Below are positions 52,524 to 60,967 of a stretch of DNA of 64,000 nucleotides, piece by piece. A program made the translations under genes and the position numbers. Where the stretch lies: assembly GCF_004796535.1 (NCBI RefSeq), contig NZ_SPHY01000010.1:50720-114719 (forward strand). The letters are read 5' to 3'. Each line of letters starts with the position of its first letter. Position 1 is the first letter of the stretch. Origin of the DNA: Sphingomonas flavalba (GTDB lineage Bacteria > Pseudomonadota > Alphaproteobacteria > Sphingomonadales > Sphingomonadaceae). The notes beneath the pieces are model-generated. The model saw only the letters and a program-made list of their open reading frames with translations, did not search any database and was not told the origin of the DNA.

Positions 52524-54290
52524 ATGCGCTATCTGTCTTCCGCCGCCCTTGTCGCCGCCGCCTTCGCGGTGCCGGCCGCCGCCCCTGCCCTCGCCCAGCC
52601 AGCAACGCAGGCGGCGGCCCAGTCGGCCGACGCGCGGCTGAAGGCGTTGTACGACGCCGAATGGCAATGGCGGACCAACGAGCTTGCGCTCGACGCCGAC
52701 GGCGACCGCCAGGGCGGCGACCGGCTGCCGCATGTCGACGCCGCAAGCCAGGCACGCCGTGCCGCCTACTGGACCAATGCACTGGCCGAGCTGAACAAGA
52801 TCCCGTTCGACCAGCTATCGCCGGAAGAACGGATCAACGCCGAGGTGTTCCGCACCGCGCTCGAGGAGTTCGCGGTCAATCAGAAATACCGGGAATTCGA
52901 GGATCCGTTCGGCTTCTGGACATGGATCGCGCCGCGCGGCGGGCTGACCAGCGCCCAGGCCTATCGCAACTACATCAAGCGCCTGGGCGACATGCCGCGC
53001 CATATCGACGAACAGATCGTCAACATGCGCGCCGGCCTGAAGCGCGGCTTCACCAAGCCGCGCGTATCGCTCGCCGGGCGCGATGGGCCGATCGCCCCGC
53101 TCGCCGCAACCGACGTCGACGCCAACCCGCTTTTCATCACGTTCGCCGCGATGCCCGGCAGCATCCCGGAGGGCGAGCGCACCGCGCTGACCGCCGAAGG
53201 CCGCCGCGCGGTGGCGGCCGCGGCGCCCGCTTTCGCCAAGCTGCGCGCGTTCGTGCGCGACGAATACATCCCCAACGCGCGCGTGCCGATCGCCGGGGAG
53301 GCGCTGCCCGACGGCAAGGCCTATTACGCCGCGAAGGTCCGCCAGTTCACGACGCTGGACCTGACCCCCGACCAGATCCACGAGATCGGCCTGAAAGAGG
53401 TCGCCCGGATCGACGCCGACATGCAGGCGACGATGAAGAAGGCGGGCTGGACAGGCGATTTCGCCGGCTTCCTCCATTTCCTGAAGACCGATCCGCAGTT
53501 CACCGCGAAGTCGCCCTACGAGCTGCTCGCCAAGTCGGCCTACATCGCCAATCGCATCAACGGGCAGTTGAAGTTCCTGGTCGGGCGCCTGCCGCGCTAT
53601 CGCTTCACCATCCGGCCGACGCCGGACAATATCGCCCCGTTCGCGACGGGCGGCAACGGCGGGCTCGAAAGCTGCCTGATGAACACCTACAATCTGCCGG
53701 CGCGGCCGCTCTACACCATCCCGCCGCTCACCGCGCACGAATGTGCGCCGGGCCACAGTTTCCAGGCGGCGCTGGCGCTGGAGGCGCCGAACCGGCCGCA
53801 GATCCGCCGCACGACCTATTTCTCCGGCTATGGCGAAGGCTGGGGCCTCTACACCGAATGGCTCGGCATCCAGATGGGGCTGTACGAGACGCCCTATGAC
53901 GAGTTCGGGCGCGAGACCTACGAGATGTGGCGCGCCGCGCGGCTGGTGGTCGACACCGGCCTGCACCACAAGGGTTGGACCCGGCAGCAAGCGCTCGACT
54001 ACATGAAGCAGCACACCGCGCTGTCGGACCATGAGGTCACGATCGAGGTCGACCGCTATATCAACAACCCCGGCCAGGCGCTGGCCTACAAGCTGGGCGA
54101 GATGCTGATCCGCCGCAAGCGCGCCGAGGCGGAGAAGGCGCTGGGCGCGGCGTTCGACCAGCGCTGGTTCCACGACACGCTGCTGGGCCTTGGCTCGGTG
54201 CCGCTGCCGACGCTGGAGCGCGTGCTCGACGAATGGATCGCCGGCGGCGGGAAGGACCCGAACGCGGGCGATACCGGCGCGAATTCCTGA
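52524..54290 (+). CDS. DUF885 domain exported putative metallopeptidase
   Basis: 588 residues with a signal peptide (about 1-25, ALVAAAFAVPAAAPALAQ). The DUF885 catalytic region has HECAPGH (about 405-411) and SGYGEGWGLYTEWLG (near 435-449), the HExxPGH-like motif of this zinc-peptidase-related family. It is likely periplasmic and acts on peptides; substrates are unknown. The C terminus (LGSVPLPTLERVLDEWI) is typical. It may be co-transcribed with the two-repeat protein. Confidence 0.9.
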   Translation: MRYLSSAALVAAAFAVPAAAPALAQPATQAAAQSADARLKALYDAEWQWRTNELALDADGDRQGGDRLPHVDAASQARRAAYWTNALAELNKIPFDQLSPEERINAEVFRTALEEFAVNQKYREFEDPFGFWTWIAPRGGLTSAQAYRNYIKRLGDMPRHIDEQIVNMRAGLKRGFTKPRVSLAGRDGPIAPLAATDVDANPLFITFAAMPGSIPEGERTALTAEGRRAVAAAAPAFAKLRAFVRDEYIPNARVPIAGEALPDGKAYYAAKVRQFTTLDLTPDQIHEIGLKEVARIDADMQATMKKAGWTGDFAGFLHFLKTDPQFTAKSPYELLAKSAYIANRINGQLKFLVGRLPRYRFTIRPTPDNIAPFATGGNGGLESCLMNTYNLPARPLYTIPPLTAHECAPGHSFQAALALEAPNRPQIRRTTYFSGYGEGWGLYTEWLGIQMGLYETPYDEFGRETYEMWRAARLVVDTGLHHKGWTRQQALDYMKQHTALSDHEVTIEVDRYINNPGQALAYKLGEMLIRRKRAEAEKALGAAFDQRWFHDTLLGLGSVPLPTLERVLDEWIAGGGKDPNAGDTGANS

Positions 54291-54297
54291 GCGGCGC

Positions 54298-54660
54298 TCA
54301 GACGAGGGCGGCGACCGATTCGACGAATCGGGTGACCGAGATCGGTTTCGAGACGTAGGCCTCCGCACCGGCGCCGCGAATGCGCTCCTCGTCGGTGCGG
54401 GCGGCATAGGCGGTGACCGCCATGATCGGGATCGCCTTCAGCGCCGCGTCGGCCTTCAGCGTCTCGATCAGCTCCAGCCCGCTGACGTGCGGCAACTGGA
54501 TGTCCATGATGACCAGATCGGGCGCGAAGGCGCGGGCGCGTTCCACCGCCTCGCGCCCGTCGCGCACCGGCTCGCACTCATAGGCGTGGGCGCGCAGCAG
54601 GTCGCAGAACAGCTTGAGATTGAGTTCATTGTCCTCGACAATGAGCACACGTTTCGTCAC
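54298..54660 (-). CDS. divK: Single-domain response regulator, DivK-like
   Basis: 120 residues from GTG 54660: VTKRVLIVEDNELNLKLFCDLL, phosphoacceptor Asp53 in IMDIQLPHVSG, and Lys in SKPIS near 105. It has no output domain. In Caulobacter, DivK with the same arrangement controls the cell-division cycle through PleC/DivJ and DivL-CckA. It is divergent from the DUF3572 gene, a conserved alphaproteobacterial pairing, which supports the assignment. Confidence 0.88.
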   Translation of the reverse strand: MTKRVLIVEDNELNLKLFCDLLRAHAYECEPVRDGREAVERARAFAPDLVIMDIQLPHVSGLELIETLKADAALKAIPIMAVTAYAARTDEERIRGAGAEAYVSKPISVTRFVESVAALV

Positions 54661-54698
54661 GCACCCCCCAAAGCAACGATTCAAGGACAGATTAGGCG

Positions 54699-54971
54699 AT
54701 GCACGCGCGCGGCACAAACCCCCCGGACCCGACGGCGACGGGGCTGGCCGCGCTGGCCTGGACGCTGGCCGAGCCGGAGCGCGCCGCCCGGCTGCTGGCG
54801 CTGACCGGGCTGACCCCGGAGGAACTGCGCCGGCGGGCCGATGCGCCAGCGGTGCTGGCGGCGGTGCTTGCCTTTCTGGAAGCGCATGAGCCGGACCTGA
54901 TCGCCTGCGCCGAGGCGCTGTCGGCGGCGCCGGAGACACTGGTCGCGGCGCGGGCGGCGCTGGAACGATGA
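54699..54971 (+). CDS. DUF3572 family protein
   Basis: 90 residues, helical: GLAALAWTLAEPERAARLLALTGLTPEELRRRA... LAAVLAFLEAHEPDLIACAEAL. This is the full DUF3572 family, conserved next to divK in Alphaproteobacteria; its activity is unknown. Its stop overlaps the HAD gene start (ATGA), beginning a rightward operon. The start is 38 bases from divK's start, so the two share a promoter region. Confidence 0.88.
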   Translation: MHARGTNPPDPTATGLAALAWTLAEPERAARLLALTGLTPEELRRRADAPAVLAAVLAFLEAHEPDLIACAEALSAAPETLVAARAALER

Positions 54972-55597
54972 GCCGGCCGCTGCTGATTTCCGACTGCGAC
55001 GAGGTGCTGCTGCACATGGTGTCGCATTTCGGCGCCTGGCTGGGCGAGGCGCACGCGATCGACTTCATGCCCGACGGCGGCGACTTCTCACGCGCGATGC
55101 GGCGGCGGGCGGATGGGGCGCTGCTGAGCCGTGACGAGATGTGGCCGCTGCTCGACGGCTTCTTCGTCACCGAGATGCACCGCCAGACGCTGGTTCCCGG
55201 CGCGGCGGAGGCGCTGACGCGGCTGGCCGGCAGCGCCGACATCGTCATCCTGACCAACCTGGCCGACCACCATCATGCCGGGCGCTGCGCCCAGCTTGCC
55301 GGTTTCGGCATCCGCCACCGGGTGGTGACCAACCAGGGCGGCAAGGGCGCCCCCGTCGCCGCGCTGCTTGCCGAATACCGGCCGAGCGTAGCGGTGTTCA
55401 TAGACGACCTGGCCCATCATCATCATTCGGTCGCGCGCCACGCCCCCGCCGTCCATCGGCTGCACATGATTTCCGAGCCGACGCTGGCCGCCGCCGTCCC
55501 GCCGGCGCCCGACGCCCATGCGCGGATCGACGCCTGGCCGGAGGCGGAGGGGTGGATCGCGGCGCGTTTCGCCGCCGGGGCGCCGGCCGGGGCTTGA
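54968..55597 (+). CDS. HAD family hydrolase
   Basis: 209 residues. Motif I DCDEV (Asp9, Asp11), motif II LTN (near residue 96), motif III Lys in NQGGKG, and motif IV FIDDLAHH are present, so it should be a phosphatase or phosphonatase-like enzyme. The substrate is unknown. ATGA overlap with the DUF3572 gene shows coupling; RidA follows. Confidence 0.85.
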   Translation: MSRPLLISDCDEVLLHMVSHFGAWLGEAHAIDFMPDGGDFSRAMRRRADGALLSRDEMWPLLDGFFVTEMHRQTLVPGAAEALTRLAGSADIVILTNLADHHHAGRCAQLAGFGIRHRVVTNQGGKGAPVAALLAEYRPSVAVFIDDLAHHHHSVARHAPAVHRLHMISEPTLAAAVPPAPDAHARIDAWPEAEGWIAARFAAGAPAGA

Positions 55598-55630
55598 CCG
55601 GCGGCCGCGCGGGGTGTTTGAGCGAACGCC

Positions 55631-56092
55631 ATGACCGCCGAAGAACGCCTTGCCGAACTGGGCCTGAAGCTGCCGAAGCCAGCCGCCCCCGTTGCCGCCT
55701 ATGTCCCCGCCGTCGAGGCGGCCGGGCTGCTCCATATTTCCGGCCAGCTGCCGTTTCGCGACGGCAATCTGATGACCGGCCGGCTGGGCGAGGATGTCGA
55801 CATTGACTTCGGCCGCGACGCGGCGCGCGCCTGCGGACTGATGCTGGTCGCGCAGATGAAGGCGGCGCTCGGCGACCTCGACCGGGTGGCGCGGGTGGTG
55901 AAGCTGGGCGTGTTCGTCAACAGCGCCGGCCGCTTCACCGACCAGCCGAAGGTCGCCGACGGCGCGTCGGCGCTGATGGCCGATATCTTCGGCGACGCCG
56001 GCAAGCACGCGCGCAGCGCGGTCGGCGTGCCGGTGCTGCCGCTGAACGCGGCGGTCGAGATCGATGCGGTTGTCGCCGTTCGTCCAGCCTGA
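55631..56092 (+). CDS. RidA family protein
   Basis: 153 residues of the YjgF/RidA family (PAAPVAAYVPAVEAAGLLHISGQLP, VKLGVFVNSAGRFTDQPKVADG, GKHARSAVGVPVLPLNAAVEIDAVV). These enzymes deaminate reactive enamines/imines. The conserved C-terminal Arg/Glu-type site is SAVGVPVLPLNAAVEID; the usual PR of canonical RidA is replaced by GV, as in the YjgH-like subgroup. It overlaps the GDPD gene by 29 bases. Confidence 0.88.
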   Translation: MTAEERLAELGLKLPKPAAPVAAYVPAVEAAGLLHISGQLPFRDGNLMTGRLGEDVDIDFGRDAARACGLMLVAQMKAALGDLDRVARVVKLGVFVNSAGRFTDQPKVADGASALMADIFGDAGKHARSAVGVPVLPLNAAVEIDAVVAVRPA

Positions 56093-56804
56093 CCCGAGGC
56101 GCATTGCCTTTCTGACCGCGCAGCCCTTTGCCCATCGCGGGCTGCACGGCGCCGGCATCGTCGAGAACAGCCGCGCCGCCTGGGCCGGCGCGATCGCGCT
56201 GGGCCACGGCATCGAATGCGACGTGCAAGCGGCGGCGGACGGCACCCCGTTCGTGTTCCACGACGCCGACCTGCGCCGGCTGGCCGGGCGGCCGGAACGG
56301 GTGGCGGCGCTGACCCCGGCGGCGCTGGACGCGACCCGCCTGACCGGCAGCGACGAGACGATCCCCCGGCTGACCGAGATGCTGGCGATCGTCGCCGGAC
56401 AGGTGCCGCTGCTGATCGAGATCAAGGTGGATGGCAGGCGGGTGGCGCCGCTGTGCCGGGCGGTGCGCGCCGCGCTGGACGGCTATCGCGGGGCGGCGGC
56501 GGTGATGGCGTTCAACCCGCTGGTCGGCCGCTGGTTCGCCCGCCATGCACCCGGCCTGACCCGCGGGCTGGTGGTCAGCGAGGAAGGCAAACAGGGCCTG
56601 CGCGGCGTGGCCGAGCGCTGGCTGTCGCTGTGGCAGGCGCGGGCGGACTTCCTGGCCTATGATGTGCGCGACCTGCCGTCACGCTTTGCCGGGCAGTTTC
56701 GTGCGCGCGGGCTGCCGCTGCTGACCTGGACGGTGCGCTCCGCCGCCGCGGAGGAGACGGCCGCCCGCTACGCCGACCAGCCGATCTACGAACGCCACCC
56801 ATGA
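56064..56804 (+). CDS. Glycerophosphodiester phosphodiesterase family protein
   Basis: 246 residues of the GDPD fold: His24-Arg25-Gly in PFAHRGLHG, Glu51 and Asp53 in GIECDVQ, His66 in VFHDADL, and EIKVDGR in the barrel. It would hydrolyse glycerophosphodiesters to glycerol 3-phosphate and an alcohol, recycling lipid headgroups. No signal peptide is seen, so it is cytoplasmic. It overlaps RidA (29 bases) and the next gene (ATGA). Confidence 0.9.
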   Translation: MRLSPFVQPDPRRIAFLTAQPFAHRGLHGAGIVENSRAAWAGAIALGHGIECDVQAAADGTPFVFHDADLRRLAGRPERVAALTPAALDATRLTGSDETIPRLTEMLAIVAGQVPLLIEIKVDGRRVAPLCRAVRAALDGYRGAAAVMAFNPLVGRWFARHAPGLTRGLVVSEEGKQGLRGVAERWLSLWQARADFLAYDVRDLPSRFAGQFRARGLPLLTWTVRSAAAEETAARYADQPIYERHP

Positions 56805-57934
56805 CCGCCTACACCGCGCGGATCGGCGATGGCGTCGCCGGGTTCGACGCCGCCGAATGGGATGGCTGCGCCGGCGCCGCCAACCCGTTCGTCAGCCACG
56901 CCTTTCTGTCGATCCTGGAGGAATCGGGCAGCGCCCGGTCGCGGACCGGCTGGCAGCCGCTGCCGATCGCGGTGACCGACGAAGCCGGGCGGCTGGCCGG
57001 GGTGATGCCCGCCTACGGCAAGAGCCACAGCCAGGGCGAATATGTGTTCGACCATGGCTGGGCCGATGCCTATGCCCGCGCCGGCGGCGCCTATTACCCG
57101 AAATTGCAGATCGCGGTGCCGTTCACGCCGGTGCCCGGCCCCCGGCTGCTGCTGCGCGATCCGGCGGCGGCGCCGGCGCTGATCGCGGCGGCGGAGGCGG
57201 TGGTCGCGCACCACGCCCTGTCGTCGGCCCACGCGACCTTCATCGCGCCGGAGCAGGTGCCGCTGTTCGAGGCGGCGGGCTGGCTGATCCGCACCGACAG
57301 CCAGTTCCACTGGCAGAACGACGGCTATCGCGATTTCGACGATTTCCTCGCCGCCCTCGCCAGCCGCAAGCGCAAGGCGATCCGCAAGGAGCGCGCCGCC
57401 GCCGTCGCCGGGCTGGACATCGTCCAGCTGAGCGGCGCGGCGATCGGCGAGGCGGACTGGGACGCTTTCTGGCAATTCTACCAGGATACCGGCGCGCGCA
57501 AATGGGGGCACCCCTACCTGACCCGCACCTTCTTCTCGCTGCTCGGCGAGCGGATGGCGGACAAGGTGCTGCTGGTGTTCGCGCGACGAAACGGGCGGCC
57601 GATCGCCGGGGCGCTGAACCTGATCGGCGCCGACACCCTCTACGGCCGCTACTGGGGCGCGGTGGAGGAGGTGCCGTTCCTCCATTTCGAGCTGTGCTAT
57701 TACCAGGCGATCGACGCGGCGATCGCGCGCGGGCTGGCGCGGGTCGAGGCCGGGGCGCAGGGCGGGCACAAGCTGGCGCGAGGCTATGCGCCGACACCGA
57801 CCTTTTCGGCGCATTTCATCGCCGATCCGAATTTCCGCGCGGCGGTGGCCGATTTTCTGGCGCGCGAGCGGCAGGCGGTCGCCCGCGACATCGCCCTGCT
57901 CACTGAAATGACGCCGTTCCGCAAGGCGGATTAG
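56801..57934 (+). CDS. FemAB-like GNAT family protein (peptidogalycan biosynthesis family)
   Basis: 377 residues of the PF04339-type family: NPFVSHAFLSILEESGSA at the start, then SHSQGEYVFDHGWADAYARAGGAYYPKLQIAVPFTPVPG, and a C-terminal GNAT-like half (EVPFLHFELCYYQAIDAAIARGL... EAGAQGGHKLARGY). The activity is not proven; an aminoacyl or acyl transfer to cell-envelope material is suggested from FemAB relatives. It is last of the DUF3572-HAD-RidA-GDPD run, with ATGA overlap. Confidence 0.88.
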   Translation: MTAYTARIGDGVAGFDAAEWDGCAGAANPFVSHAFLSILEESGSARSRTGWQPLPIAVTDEAGRLAGVMPAYGKSHSQGEYVFDHGWADAYARAGGAYYPKLQIAVPFTPVPGPRLLLRDPAAAPALIAAAEAVVAHHALSSAHATFIAPEQVPLFEAAGWLIRTDSQFHWQNDGYRDFDDFLAALASRKRKAIRKERAAAVAGLDIVQLSGAAIGEADWDAFWQFYQDTGARKWGHPYLTRTFFSLLGERMADKVLLVFARRNGRPIAGALNLIGADTLYGRYWGAVEEVPFLHFELCYYQAIDAAIARGLARVEAGAQGGHKLARGYAPTPTFSAHFIADPNFRAAVADFLARERQAVARDIALLTEMTPFRKAD

Positions 57935-57981
57935 CGGCGGGGCAGCGTGGTTCGCTCCTCCCCGCCGGCCGGCGACTACGA

Positions 57982-58281
57982 TCAGGCAGCGCGGCGTTCG
58001 GGGCCGGACGACAGCCACGCCCGCGCCATGCGCTGGGCGGCGGCGATTTCGCGCGCGCTCATCTCGCCGGCGATTTCGGCCCGGCATTGCTGGGCGCGGT
58101 CGCTGCCGGCGAGCGCCGACAGGTTGAACCATTTATGCGCTTCGACCAGGTCGACATCGACGCCGCCAGCGCCGGACGAATAGGCGATGCCCAGATCGAA
58201 ACAGGCATCGGCATTGCCGCGCGCCGCGTCGACCAATCGGCTTTCGATCAGGAAAGCCGCGCTTCTCGAACTGTTCCCCAC
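57982..58281 (-). CDS. SEL1-like repeat protein
   Basis: 99 residues with one or two SEL1-like helical repeats (DACFDLGIAYSSGAGGVDVDLVEAHKWFNLSALAG). Such repeats act as protein-interaction scaffolds. No signal peptide. GTG start at 58281. It is convergent with the FemAB-like gene. The binding partner is unknown. Confidence 0.75.
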   Translation of the reverse strand: MGNSSRSAAFLIESRLVDAARGNADACFDLGIAYSSGAGGVDVDLVEAHKWFNLSALAGSDRAQQCRAEIAGEMSAREIAAAQRMARAWLSSGPERRAA

Positions 58282-58582
58282 TGGCCTTTTCCCCTCCAGA
58301 ATGGACAGGGCCAGACTATCGGCAGGGCATGGCTAAAAAATTGTTAACGTTGCCTGGTAGGGATAAATCCAGAATTTATTACATTAAAACAATATATTGC
58401 TAGAAGGCGGCAACCGGGACGACGCCGGCGGCCGGGTACCGGCCCGGTCCATTTTCGTGGATTCCGAATCGGCGGGTGCATGAGCGGCGGACGATCCTGA
58501 CGCCGGGCGGGAAAGATCCCGGCGTTCGCCGGGATGACGTTGGCGGCTTGCGCGCCGGGTCCTGACGACCCCGGAAACCGCC
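58282..58582. other. Intergenic region with AT-rich island
   Basis: No gene was seen. Bases 58334-58402 are strikingly AT-rich (AAAAAATTGTTAACG, later AATTTATTACATTAAAAC and AATATATTGC) in otherwise GC-rich DNA, and may hold the promoter of the SEL1 gene. The rest contains GC-rich palindromes, including CCCGGCGTTCGCCGGG (58518-58533). Confidence 0.6.
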
Positions 58583-59029
58583 CTAGAACGCGTTTTCGAG
58601 GCGGCGGATCAGGGTGCGGGCCGGGCTGGGCGGCGGGCGGTCACCGCGTTCCAGGCGGCGGACGCGGTCGTAGAGCGCCATGCTGGCGGCGATCAGCGTC
58701 GCGGCCGTGGCCGGCATCATCGCCAGCACCGCCGGTTCGGTGGCGGCGGCGGCGCCGAGCCGGCCGCTGTCCGGGCGCAGGGCGGCGGCGTCGATCTCCC
58801 CCGCCGCTTCCGCCTTGCGGTGGAGCAACCAGGCGATGACGTGCATCAGCCGCGTCGTCACCTTCAGCGATTCGCAGGCGAAGGTCACCCGGTCGAGCGG
58901 CGGCAGCCGATCGCGGTCGGCACGGCCGGGCTCGTCGAAATAGCCGCGTGCCTCGTCGGCCAGCAGCATCGCCTCGACATAGAGCGACTCGACCAGCCGC
59001 GCCGTCATCCGCCCCCTGCCCCGTGCCAT
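58583..59029 (-). CDS. DUF1465 family protein
   Basis: 148 residues from ATG 59029 (ATG 59008 is an alternative; the frame is open to 59089). The core ARLVESLYVEAMLLADEARGYFDE, RVTFACESLKVTTRLMHVIAWLLHRKA and RRLERGD identify DUF1465, found in Alphaproteobacteria; a CtrA-pathway regulator, ZapC-like or SciP-like role is not established for it. Cytoplasmic and helical. Confidence 0.82.
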   Translation of the reverse strand: MARGRGRMTARLVESLYVEAMLLADEARGYFDEPGRADRDRLPPLDRVTFACESLKVTTRLMHVIAWLLHRKAEAAGEIDAAALRPDSGRLGAAAATEPAVLAMMPATAATLIAASMALYDRVRRLERGDRPPPSPARTLIRRLENAF

Positions 59030-59132
59030 GTCCCGCGACCCGTCCATGCCGCCCGCGTTGCCACAGCCGCCGGAGGCCAGCCAGAGCAAAACAGCGTAAA
59101 TTCGGCGATTTACGATTAACGGCGCCGGCCGG

Positions 59133-59330
59133 TCAGGCGATGATGTCGGGGATCATCTGGTCCTCCAGCGCGGCGATCTCGTCGCGCAGGCGCAGCTTGC
59201 GCTTCTTCAACCGGGCGATGCGAAGCTGGTCGGGCAGCGGCTGTTCGGCCAGCGCGGCGATCGCCGAATCGAGATCGCGATGCTCGATTCGCAGGATGTT
59301 CAACCGCTGCGCCGCTTCCTCCGCCGTCAT
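59133..59330 (-). CDS. DUF465 (YdcH-like) protein
   Basis: 65 residues from ATG 59330, six bases after GGGGG; an ATG at 59336 is also in frame. A helical hairpin: LNILRIEHRDLDSAIAALAE followed by RIARLKKRKLRLRDEIAALEDQMIPDIIA. This is the DUF465 coiled-coil family of small proteins of unknown role. A second DUF465 gene lies divergently at 59519. Confidence 0.88.
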   Translation of the reverse strand: MTAEEAAQRLNILRIEHRDLDSAIAALAEQPLPDQLRIARLKKRKLRLRDEIAALEDQMIPDIIA

Positions 59331-59518
59331 CTCCATCCCCCGCACTGGCGGATGCCACGGTAGTTTGCGCACGCCCGCCGCTCAAGCACCCGGCGCGCCG
59401 GCCGTTCGTCGCGCCGCCCGACCCATGCCGTCGCATTCACCCAAAGCAGTGGGAGACAGTTTACCAATTTCATGTTTAACTGACCTGCCAAGACCGTCAG
59501 ACCAAGGAGTGCTTTCGG

Positions 59519-59674
59519 ATGGAACAGGCGCATCTTTCCGCCCTCAACGTCAAGCATGCGGGGCTCGATGCCCAAATCTCCAAGGAAATGAAACGCCCGT
59601 CGCCGGATCAATCGCTGATCGCCCGGCTGAAGAAGCAGAAGCTGAAAATCAAGGAAGTGATCGCCGGCCATTGA
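59519..59674 (+). CDS. DUF465 (YdcH-like) protein, second copy
   Basis: 51 residues, MEQAHLSALNVKHAGLDAQI... SPDQSLIARLKKQKLKIKEVIAGH, a shorter DUF465 helical hairpin. AAGGAG stands nine bases before the start. It is divergent from the other DUF465 gene 189 bases away; they may form a heterodimer, which is inference only. Confidence 0.88.
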   Translation: MEQAHLSALNVKHAGLDAQISKEMKRPSPDQSLIARLKKQKLKIKEVIAGH

Positions 59675-59695
59675 GCCGGACGGCAGCAGCGCCGG

Positions 59696-60091
59696 TCAAT
59701 CCCCGCGCAGCGGCTTTCGCCCCAGGTCGCGCCTGCCCGACACGGGCAGGCGGGCCGCCAGCGGGTCGATCGCTCGATCCAGCTCAAGCCCGACGCGTTC
59801 GTCCCGCGCCCAGGCAACCCGCGCGCCGACGGCGCCGATGCCCCTGACTTCGACCACCAGCCGCTGATCGACCGCGACGGCGCGGTCGAACTCGATCATC
59901 ATGCCCTTGGCCGACAGGTTGCGGACGCGCGCCAGTATCTCGCCGCCCGTCGGCAAGCCGCGCACCCGCGCCAACAGGTACAGGCTGTCGCGCATGTCGC
60001 CACGCTGTTCGCCCTCCCCGCTATCGGGAACGGCGTCCGGGCTTTCCGGTGGGCTGGTGCCGTCCGGCGATGGCGCGTCGGTTTCCGTCAT
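59696..60091 (-). CDS. PilZ domain protein
   Basis: 131 residues. After a Pro/Asp/Glu-rich N terminus (about 1-30), a PilZ-like beta-barrel follows (about 33-108) with RDSLYLLARVRG, VRNLSAKGMMIEFD and VGARVAWARDERVGLELD. The N-x-S-x-x-G motif (NLSAKG) of cyclic-di-GMP binding is present, but the RxxxR half is unclear, so ligand binding is uncertain. The only other cyclic-di-GMP gene in the window is the GGDEF-EAL gene far upstream. Confidence 0.75.
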   Translation of the reverse strand: MTETDAPSPDGTSPPESPDAVPDSGEGEQRGDMRDSLYLLARVRGLPTGGEILARVRNLSAKGMMIEFDRAVAVDQRLVVEVRGIGAVGARVAWARDERVGLELDRAIDPLAARLPVSGRRDLGRKPLRGD

Positions 60092-60151
60092 GTCCCCAGC
60101 CAGAGCGCTGATCCAGCCAGGTGAAGGGAACGGGAGCGGCAGCGACGGCCG

Positions 60152-60610
60152 CTATTCGTCCCGCGACACCTTTTCCTGGCGCTCATGGTTCTCTTGCGCC
60201 TCGACTGTCATCGTTGCAATCGGCCGTGCTTCCAGCCGCGCCAGCGAGATCGGCTCGCCCGACACCTCGCAATAGCCGTATTCGCCGTCCTCGATGCGGC
60301 GCAGCGCCGCGTCGATCTTGGCGATCAGCTTGCGCTGACGGTCGCGGGTGCGCAGTTCGATCGACCAGTCGGTCTCGCTCGACGCACGGTCGGTGACGTC
60401 GGGTTCGCGCAGCGAATCGGATTGCAACTGGACCAGCGTGCCCTGCGCTTCCCGCAATATGTCGTTCTTCCAGCCGTTCAGCTTCGCACGGAAATAGGCG
60501 AGCTGACGGGGATTCATGAAGGACTCGTCTGGCGAAGGGCGATAGCTGTCGTCCAAGCCGTCGACCGCGAAATCCGAAGGCCCGCTCATGTCACTCGGCG
60601 CAGTCGCCAT
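60152..60610 (-). CDS. dksA: RNA polymerase-binding transcription factor DksA
   Basis: 152 residues. The coiled-coil tip acidic residues are Asp71 and Asp74 (EPDVTDRASS), the same positions as in E. coli. The zinc finger is degenerate: Cys114 remains, but the positions of C117, C135 and C138 are Ser, Thr and Ala (GYCEVSGEP... ATMTVEA), as in zinc-free alphaproteobacterial DksA. It binds the RNA polymerase secondary channel and, with ppGpp, adjusts rRNA and stress promoters. Confidence 0.92.
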   Translation of the reverse strand: MATAPSDMSGPSDFAVDGLDDSYRPSPDESFMNPRQLAYFRAKLNGWKNDILREAQGTLVQLQSDSLREPDVTDRASSETDWSIELRTRDRQRKLIAKIDAALRRIEDGEYGYCEVSGEPISLARLEARPIATMTVEAQENHERQEKVSRDE

Positions 60611-60967
60611 ACACGTGTCTCCAAACACCCGCTCCACGCCCGCTATCGCTGCGGGATCGCGGAGTCGACTTCCCGGCGCGCCTATACCGGTGCGCCGGTG
60701 ACCATACAAGCCACTGACATCCCATCGCCTGCCGGAACGGGCCGCCGGCGGCGAGAACCGTCGCAACATGCCGGAACCGTGCCTGAATGGGACGTTTACC
60801 ATGCTGCTTCGCCCCGGCACGGCGCTTTTCGCCGACGGCAGGGTGAAATAAGGGTTAACCCTGTTGTGGACGGCCGCGCGCCGGCCGCATGGAAGGACGA
60901 GGACCACCGACTCCCGCGACGGCCTGCCAAGCGGGTGAGCCGGCGGCCGGAGGCGAAAGAGCGGTCT
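60611..60967. other. Intergenic region between dksA and the Ser-rich protein gene
   Basis: 357 bases with no gene I can support. It must hold the two divergent promoters. GC-rich short inverted repeats (for example CCGGTGCGCCGG, 60686-60697) are present, with no clear terminator. Confidence 0.5.

Noticed and set aside
54660..55257. Long minus-strand extension of the divK frame
   Set aside because: It runs antisense to DUF3572 and HAD genes; the GTG at 54660 matches the family start.
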